Assembly (NCBI RefSeq): GCF_910592395.1
Contig: NC_088316.1
Coordinates: 184,001-248,000, forward strand
DNA from: Lineus longissimus
Lineage: Eukaryota; Nemertea; Pilidiophora; Heteronemertea; Lineidae
Direction of reading: 5' to 3'
DNA: 64,000 nucleotides
This document shows, piece after piece, positions 61,901-64,000 of this stretch. The notes under the pieces were generated by a model. It had not been told where the DNA came from and searched no databases. It worked only from the letters and a program-made list of their open reading frames with translations. A program made the position numbers and the translations under genes. Position 1 is the first letter of the stretch. The number at the start of each line of letters is the position of its first letter.

Positions 61901-63647
61901 TGATCAGCCAGGATGTTTCTGATAACACGTCAGTCGTGACTTTGAAATCAACAGAGCCTGACCCCATTACTTGATACTGCCACTACATCACAGATGGCGC
62001 TCATCAGGAGGGAGGTGAATTGCACCCCTACCACACAATATACACTGACACCTATAGGCCCATAGAAGAACCAGAACTTGGCAACCTGTTGTTACCTGAC
62101 AGCTTATTGCGTTTCTTTCTTTCAGTTGTCTCACCTGGCGATCTGGGGCAGTATCATAAGTTGGTTCATCTTCCTAGCTATTTACAGTCATGTCTATCCC
62201 ACGTTTGATCTGGGGCCAGAGATGTTGGGAATGGTGAGTAATGATAACCAGCTGGAAGAGTGATATGGCTCGTGATAACAAGCCACTTCCTCTATTACAA
62301 CTACTACTACTCTGAGGTAGTTGACCTGAGGTTGTAAGGGCCGCAATGGCAGCTAGGAGTAGTGATCCGTGCCCAAGTGGATCAGTCTTCAGCCTTGTTG
62401 TGAGGCCGACCCATCCTTTGGCATTGTCCATCCTGCTGGATGAGGGGGAAAATCCAGTGAAAGGATAACCAGCTGGAAGAGTGAAAATACTTCAGACTCA
62501 ATAACCAAGTCAAAACACCTCATATATATTCTGAGTTTGATCTAACTTCAGGGATGTTAGGCTTGGTAGGTAAGAGATATCCAGCTGGAAGAGTTGGAGA
62601 GATGGCTGGGACAAGTGATAACCAGCTGGAAGAGTCACATAGAATCAACAGCAGGATAGCCTGAGACCATCAAGAAGTAAAAGTAAATGCCTTCTCAACA
62701 AAAATAACAGTTTCTGGAACCATTCTGTCGAATATCAAATACATATCTTTTCTGTTTCCAGGACATGTACGTGTTCAACTGCCCTATTTTCTGGATGGCG
62801 TTGGTGTTGATACCGATCGCGTGTTTAGTACGAGACTTAGCTTGGAAAGTGTGAGTAGTTTTGGATTCAGCCGAGAAATCTGTCCAGACTCTGATATTCG
62901 CCATCCCATAATATTCATGGCTTGTTTTCTTTCATTGCATCTTTTCATCTCAGTGTGGCCGACTGTGAATCCTTACAGACCACGTAGACTTCAAAGAAGT
63001 TTTGAACTTATTGCTATGTTTTCAGAGTTATCCAATCCATCTCCCATGAAAATATATCTTGATCATTGTTTGGACGGCTTTCAGAGATGTTTTATTGTTA
63101 GATATCTGTAGACACCACTGCTTCAAGCATGCACACTCACGTTTAAGTCATCGTTTTCAATTTCATCAAATTCTGTGTTTAACTTCTTGAAGTATTTAAC
63201 ATAGAGCTTTGTTCCTTAAAAATATCATGTGATAGCCCGCGATATTGTTACATATTTCTAGCCTCTAAACTTCGTCAGTGAAGCCACTCGGATGTGGGAA
63301 CCAAATATTTCATAATTAGATATGCTCCTGATAGCGTCACATAATTGGTTTCCAAGTTTAGTGCATTACTGTTTTGAAAAATGTAAGAATTTTTTATTTT
63401 CTCCCTTTTCTGTTGATTGTAAGAGACGTGCGTACTTGATTCTAGTTTGCTATATGAACACTAACATCTTCTCCTATTAGTATTTCCAGTTGGTTAGGAG
63501 CATAACTGTCTCAAGTCATTCAAGGGAATAACGTTCAATTTTCAGAGTTCGACGAACACTTTTCAAAACGCTGCGAGAGGAAGTTCAGGAACTCGAGATA
63601 AAAAACCAGGATCCTTCCAAGGTGGTATTACAGGCAACAAAAAAGAG
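37783..63647 (+). CDS. ATP8A: ATP8A-type P4-ATPase, phospholipid-transporting (flippase); C-terminus beyond the window
   Basis: Twenty-three coding exons in agreeing phase give about 1,121 codons in the window. Exons: 37783-37918, 47795-48018, 48399-48497, 49152-49312, 49709-49906, 50125-50293, 51713-51821, 54135-54340, 54480-54747, 55200-55402, 55743-55967, 56237-56375, 57111-57175, 57449-57538, 58127-58209, 59110-59293, 59759-59944, 60143-60344, 60966-61027, 61468-61524, 62126-62233, 62762-62850 and 63546-63647. Family landmarks are all present: DGET (about residue 221), PISL in M4 (about 388), DKTGTLT with the phosphorylated Asp (about 441), TGDKQET (about 702) and GDGANDV (about 817). The sequence is closest to vertebrate ATP8A1/ATP8A2, which with a CDC50 partner flip phosphatidylserine to the cytosolic leaflet of Golgi, endosomal and plasma membranes. 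About 30-60 residues are missing at the right edge. Numbering follows first exon 1a. Confidence 0.97.
39581..39590 (+). promoter_or_regulatory. TATA-like element upstream of first exon 1b
   Basis: TATATAATAA lies 101 bp before the ATG at 39682. The spacing is reasonable, but AT-rich runs are common here. Confidence 0.3.
39682..39775 (+). CDS. ATP8A: ATP8A alternative first exon 1b (candidate)
   Basis: An ATG opens [20 protein letters not shown] and ends after 31 codons plus one base at donor CATG|GTAGGT, phase 1, the same phase as exon 1a. The peptide is strongly acidic. It contains DEPLL, a dileucine-like sorting signal, which would suit an isoform-specific N-terminus. Support is the start codon, donor and phase; there is no homology. 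Confidence 0.6.
39920..40165 (-). mobile_element. tRNA-derived SINE relic, copy A
   Basis: Read on the minus strand, it has a tRNA-like head (TGGCGAGAGTACTGG as a box A, a CTCATAATCAGGAGGTC anticodon-arm region, GGTTTGAC as a degraded box B). A body with CCCATCCAGGGCAAGTGATA follows, then a tail with GCTACAGAAGCTAGGACAAG. The same head occurs at 46205-46500 and the tail also at 53818-53985. Confidence 0.65.
40754..41209. mobile_element. Longer member of the TIR-element family, in ATP8A intron 1
   Basis: It starts ACATTGGAGCATTCTAAAAT, a start shared with 60442, passes through AT-rich TTTTTTCTGCTCAAAATGAA blocks, and ends GGGGTTACACTG followed by TA, like the copy ending at 31679. No transposase frame is present. 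Confidence 0.7.
41980..42067 (+). CDS. ATP8A: ATP8A alternative first exon 1c (candidate)
   Basis: An ATG opens [20 protein letters not shown] and runs 29 codons plus one base to donor GCTG|GTGAGT, again phase 1 and compatible with exon 2. The peptide is short and basic toward its end ([12 protein letters not shown]). Support rests on the donor and phase only. It is the first exon candidate nearest to exon 2. Confidence 0.55.
42068..45037. other. ATP8A intron 1, part without recognised features
   Basis: AT-rich sequence. A 152-codon plus-strand frame (44314-44772) is present but has no recognisable domain and a composition like the surrounding intron. Confidence 0.4.
45038..45195. repeat. 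52-bp tandem repeat, 3 copies
   Basis: TTGGCCTGAAAGTCATCTGG, then GCCCACTTACTCAGTCAGCA, then TCTGCAGTGATG, repeated three times almost identically in ATP8A intron 1. Confidence 0.95.
46205..46500 (-). mobile_element. tRNA-derived SINE, copy B, nearly full length
   Basis: On the minus strand it has a head with GGGCTCATAATCAGGAGGTC and box-B-like GGTTCAACTC. The body has GAGCAAGACACTTAAATT and CTCTCCAATCAGGTGTATAA, and the 3' part has TTACAGAATCTGGTGTAAGC and ATGGCCGG. The body matches the layout of widespread animal tRNA-SINEs. Small deletions mark it as old. Confidence 0.75.
47795..50293 (+). CDS. ATP8A: ATP8A exons 2-6: N-terminal cytosolic part, M1-M2 and actuator domain
   Basis: Exon 2 gives [20 protein letters not shown] and M1 ([12 protein letters not shown]). 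Exon 3 gives [20 protein letters not shown], running into M2 and IKEIIEDF. Exon 4 ([16 protein letters not shown] ... [20 protein letters not shown]) and exon 5 ([20 protein letters not shown]) form the actuator domain with the DGET dephosphorylation loop. Exon 6 gives [20 protein letters not shown] and [10 protein letters not shown]. The [11 protein letters not shown] segment corresponds to the QQIPDVSPTGRY stretch of vertebrate ATP8A proteins around the lipid entry site; Asn replaces Asp there. Confidence 0.96.
48657..49106. repeat. 47-bp minisatellite, 9.5 copies, in ATP8A intron 3
   Basis: The unit is ATGGAAGAGTTCCTAACATG then GCACTTGTTTACAGAGATAC then GAGTCAT. The period is exactly 47 bp (48661 to 49084 is nine periods). 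The array ends about 45 bp before the acceptor of exon 4. Confidence 0.97.
50640..51647. repeat. 42-bp pyrimidine-rich minisatellite, about 24 copies, in ATP8A intron 6
   Basis: The unit is GTGTCCTCTCAGCTTACTTC then CCCTTCTCTCTCTCCTCCTG plus AC, with variants CTCTCTC/CCTCTC and TTCCCC/TTTCCC. It is strongly pyrimidine-biased on the plus strand. The 42-bp period keeps several frames open on both strands for over 1 kb, but exons 6 and 7 join in phase across it. Confidence 0.97.
51713..54340 (+). CDS. ATP8A: ATP8A exons 7-8: M3, M4 and the PISL motif
   Basis: Exon 7 (51713-51821) encodes M3 ([20 protein letters not shown]) and an exoplasmic loop with [11 protein letters not shown]. Exon 8 (54135-54340) encodes [20 protein letters not shown] and then QVTLEVVKF, ending [20 protein letters not shown] replaces the PEGL of ion pumps and is diagnostic of P4-ATPases. 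The residue after PISL is Gln; vertebrate ATP8A1/2 have Leu there. Confidence 0.96.
52353..52640. repeat. 143-bp tandem duplication in ATP8A intron 7
   Basis: Two nearly identical copies start near TTCCTTGAAGCCAATAAAGC at 52353 and 52496 and run to GTGATGTCTATT. Confidence 0.93.
53818..53985 (-). mobile_element. SINE relic, copy C, 3' part
   Basis: On the minus strand: CCTTGAGCAAGGCAC, CTCTCCACCCAGGAGTATAA and ATGGGTACC, then ACAGCAACAGGGATAAGCTC and TGGCCGGTAC. This is the body and tail of the family seen at 46205. No tRNA-like head is recognisable. Confidence 0.65.
54480..55967 (+). CDS. ATP8A: ATP8A exons 9-11: phosphorylation site and nucleotide-binding domain
   Basis: Exon 9 (54480-54747) opens [13 protein letters not shown], with the catalytic Asp that is phosphorylated by ATP. 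It ends IIYQASSP with the first base of Gly/Asp codon 524. Exon 10 (55200-55402) gives [16 protein letters not shown] and [20 protein letters not shown], the N-domain core with the KGA motif at its end. Exon 11 (55743-55967) gives [20 protein letters not shown] and [20 protein letters not shown]. All landmarks of a working ATP-binding domain are present. Confidence 0.96.
54738..55084 (+). repeat. 37-bp minisatellite of the exon 9 donor, 9 units
   Basis: GTAATATAC starts recur every 37 bp, the GTAAT starts running from 54748 to 55081. Each unit ends CATCACCAG or CATCAGCAG (sometimes CAGCAA), which reproduces the last exon-9 bases plus the donor. The true exon end is taken as the first copy (54747), because phase and homology fit there. 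Confidence 0.95.
55575..55766 (+). repeat. 96-bp duplication of the exon 11 acceptor
   Basis: Two copies (from CATTTTCCCTTCCAACCTAG at 55575 and 55671) each include the acceptor CTCTTGTTTCCAG and the first 24 coding bases GACACTGTCATATA.GACCGTCTC. The second copy leads into the rest of exon 11. Confidence 0.96.
56237..59293 (+). CDS. ATP8A: ATP8A exons 12-16: P-domain hinge and catalytic core
   Basis: Exon 12 (56237-56375) gives [20 protein letters not shown] and [17 protein letters not shown]. Exon 13 (57111-57175) gives [20 protein letters not shown]. Exon 14 (57449-57538) gives [13 protein letters not shown]. Exon 15 (58127-58209) gives [20 protein letters not shown] and CKAVICCR. Exon 16 (59110-59293) gives [20 protein letters not shown] and [27 protein letters not shown] and GDGAND are the magnesium- and phosphate-binding motifs of P-type ATPases. 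The exon 12 and 15 donors sit inside tandem arrays. Confidence 0.96.
56346..56828 (+). repeat. 60-bp minisatellite of the exon 12 donor, 8 copies
   Basis: GAGATAAACAGGAAACAGCC, then ATAAATATAG|GTAGGATGACC, then TTAATCGTGTTAAGAAGG, with copies starting at 56346, 56406 and so on to 56766. The first copy is the end of exon 12 itself. Copies are nearly perfect; GGCGAG becomes GGTGAG after the first unit. Confidence 0.97.
56862..57015. mobile_element. Fragment of the AT-rich TIR-element family
   Basis: It contains TTTTTTTTGCTCAAAATGAA, CCAACATCATCAGTCCCAAA and TTTTGAACTTATGAAAAA, matching interior segments of the copies at 31310 and 40754. No termini are seen. Confidence 0.6.
57646..58027. repeat. 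76-bp tandem repeat, 5 copies, in ATP8A intron 14
   Basis: The unit has CCATCTCAGATCAGGACATC, then GATGAGACCTCAACATCAGA, then GATAACAGCTGCTGAAGCTA. Starts lie 76 bp apart (57721, 57797, 57873, 57949). Confidence 0.96.
58172..58676 (+). repeat. 46-bp minisatellite of the exon 15 donor, 11 copies
   Basis: The unit is GATATAGCCCTCTCATGTAA, then GGCAGTCATCTGTTGTAG|GT, then AAGCAA: 38 bases of coding exon end plus 8 bases of intron start. The first copy is the functional end of exon 15. Copies differ only at CTCATG/CTCGTG. Confidence 0.97.
59498..59693. repeat. 98-bp tandem duplication in ATP8A intron 16
   Basis: Two copies start GATTAAGACATTAACAC at 59498 and 59596 and run to TAGCTAGTGATGGA. 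Confidence 0.92.
59759..63647 (+). CDS. ATP8A: ATP8A exons 17-23: M5-M10 and start of the C-terminal tail
   Basis: Exon 17 (59759-59944) gives [20 protein letters not shown] and M5-M6 ([20 protein letters not shown]). Exon 18 (60143-60344) gives [20 protein letters not shown] and [18 protein letters not shown]. Exon 19 (60966-61027) gives [12 protein letters not shown]. Exon 20 (61468-61524) gives [19 protein letters not shown]. Exon 21 (62126-62233) gives [20 protein letters not shown]. Exon 22 (62762-62850) gives [20 protein letters not shown]. Exon 23 (63546-63647) starts the cytosolic tail with [15 protein letters not shown] and ends in phase 2 at a GTGAGC donor. A further exon must lie to the right of the window. 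Confidence 0.96.
60442..60757. mobile_element. TIR-element family member in ATP8A intron 18
   Basis: It starts ACATTGGAACATTCTAAAAT, like 40754, and ends CCTGGGGTTCCACCG followed by TA. Interior blocks (TTTTTTTCTGCTCAAAATGA) match the other copies; it has internal deletions. Confidence 0.7.
61591..61941 (+). repeat. 45-bp minisatellite, about 8 copies, just after ATP8A exon 20
   Basis: The unit is AGCCAGGATGTTTCTGATAA, then CACGTCAGTCTTGACTTCCG, then TGATC, starting 67 bp after the exon 20 donor. The 45-bp period and its alignment leave the exon 20 frame open to a stop at 61974. Confidence 0.97.
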
Positions 63648-64000
63648 GTGAGCAACTTTATATATTTTGTAGAAGTGACAAGTTAAGCATGACATGTGTT
63701 GGTTTTTCATACAAGAATAGCTTCCAGTAAGACTCTGACTTCCTCACACAGGATGGGACCTTTTCTATTTTTCATCAGATTTAAACATTTATCAAAATGG
63801 ACTTGGAAGTGTATGAAATTGGGAAACACCTCATATGCCATGGCAACTTTCAGTAAAAGGTTGCACTGTGTGCCTGCCTATAATTCCCGTGCTTCCTTCG
63901 GTGAAATCAGGTTCAGTGTTGGTTACTGAGATATTGGTACTCAAGTGTAGTGTTGTGAAGTTGGTAGACCTAACTGCCTGGCTCTGCAGTCAAAGAAGTG
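63648..64000. other. ATP8A intron 23, partial
   Basis: Intronic sequence after the GTGAGC donor. A 77-codon frame (63696-63929) lacks similarity to the P4-ATPase C-terminus, so the final exon or exons lie outside the window. Confidence 0.6.

Overview
The window is a piece of an invertebrate animal nuclear genome. It holds interrupted genes with GT-AG introns and strong animal orthology, no bacterial-style operons, and a very heavy load of minisatellites, SINE-like relics and small inverted-repeat elements. The phylum cannot be fixed from the sequence alone; a marine invertebrate or basal deuterostome is plausible, since the palindrome TAGGCCTA recurs and no vertebrate-type repeats were noticed. 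I read three genes by joining exons whose splice phases agree.

Layout. (1) About 1277-10429, plus strand: a CNBD2-like cyclic-nucleotide-binding-domain gene. Nine consecutive exons from 5152 to the stop at 10429 are secure. One or two upstream exons (1277-2119 and about 4477) are likely but less certain. (2) 10430-15065: intergenic, largely a decayed tandem repeat that carries a small foldback insertion. (3) 19492-15066, minus strand: a complete EXOSC9 (RRP45) gene of 11 coding exons encoding 444 residues, a subunit of the RNA exosome core ring. (4) 19493-37782: about 18 kb without a recognisable gene, containing eight separate minisatellite arrays and one TIR-element relic. (5) 37783 to beyond the right edge, plus strand: an ATP8A-type P4-ATPase (phospholipid flippase) with at least 23 coding exons. 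About 1,121 codons lie inside the window and only the extreme C-terminus is missing. It has three candidate alternative first exons.

The three genes are functionally unrelated (cyclic-nucleotide binding, RNA processing, lipid flipping). I see no pathway or cluster linking them.

The most unusual structure is a set of minisatellites that seem to have been born at splice junctions. In ATP8A the 5' splice sites of exons 9, 12 and 15 are each iterated 8 to 11 times, with the unit made of the end of the exon plus the start of the intron. The 3' splice site of exon 11 is duplicated as a 96-bp unit. A 62-bp array in CNBD2 repeats an acceptor-plus-donor motif. In these donor arrays nearly every unit runs from GT to AG, so each repeat has the form of a tiny intron. 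Another array after ATP8A exon 20 stays open in the exon's frame and would encode a 149-residue repetitive tail if the intron were retained.
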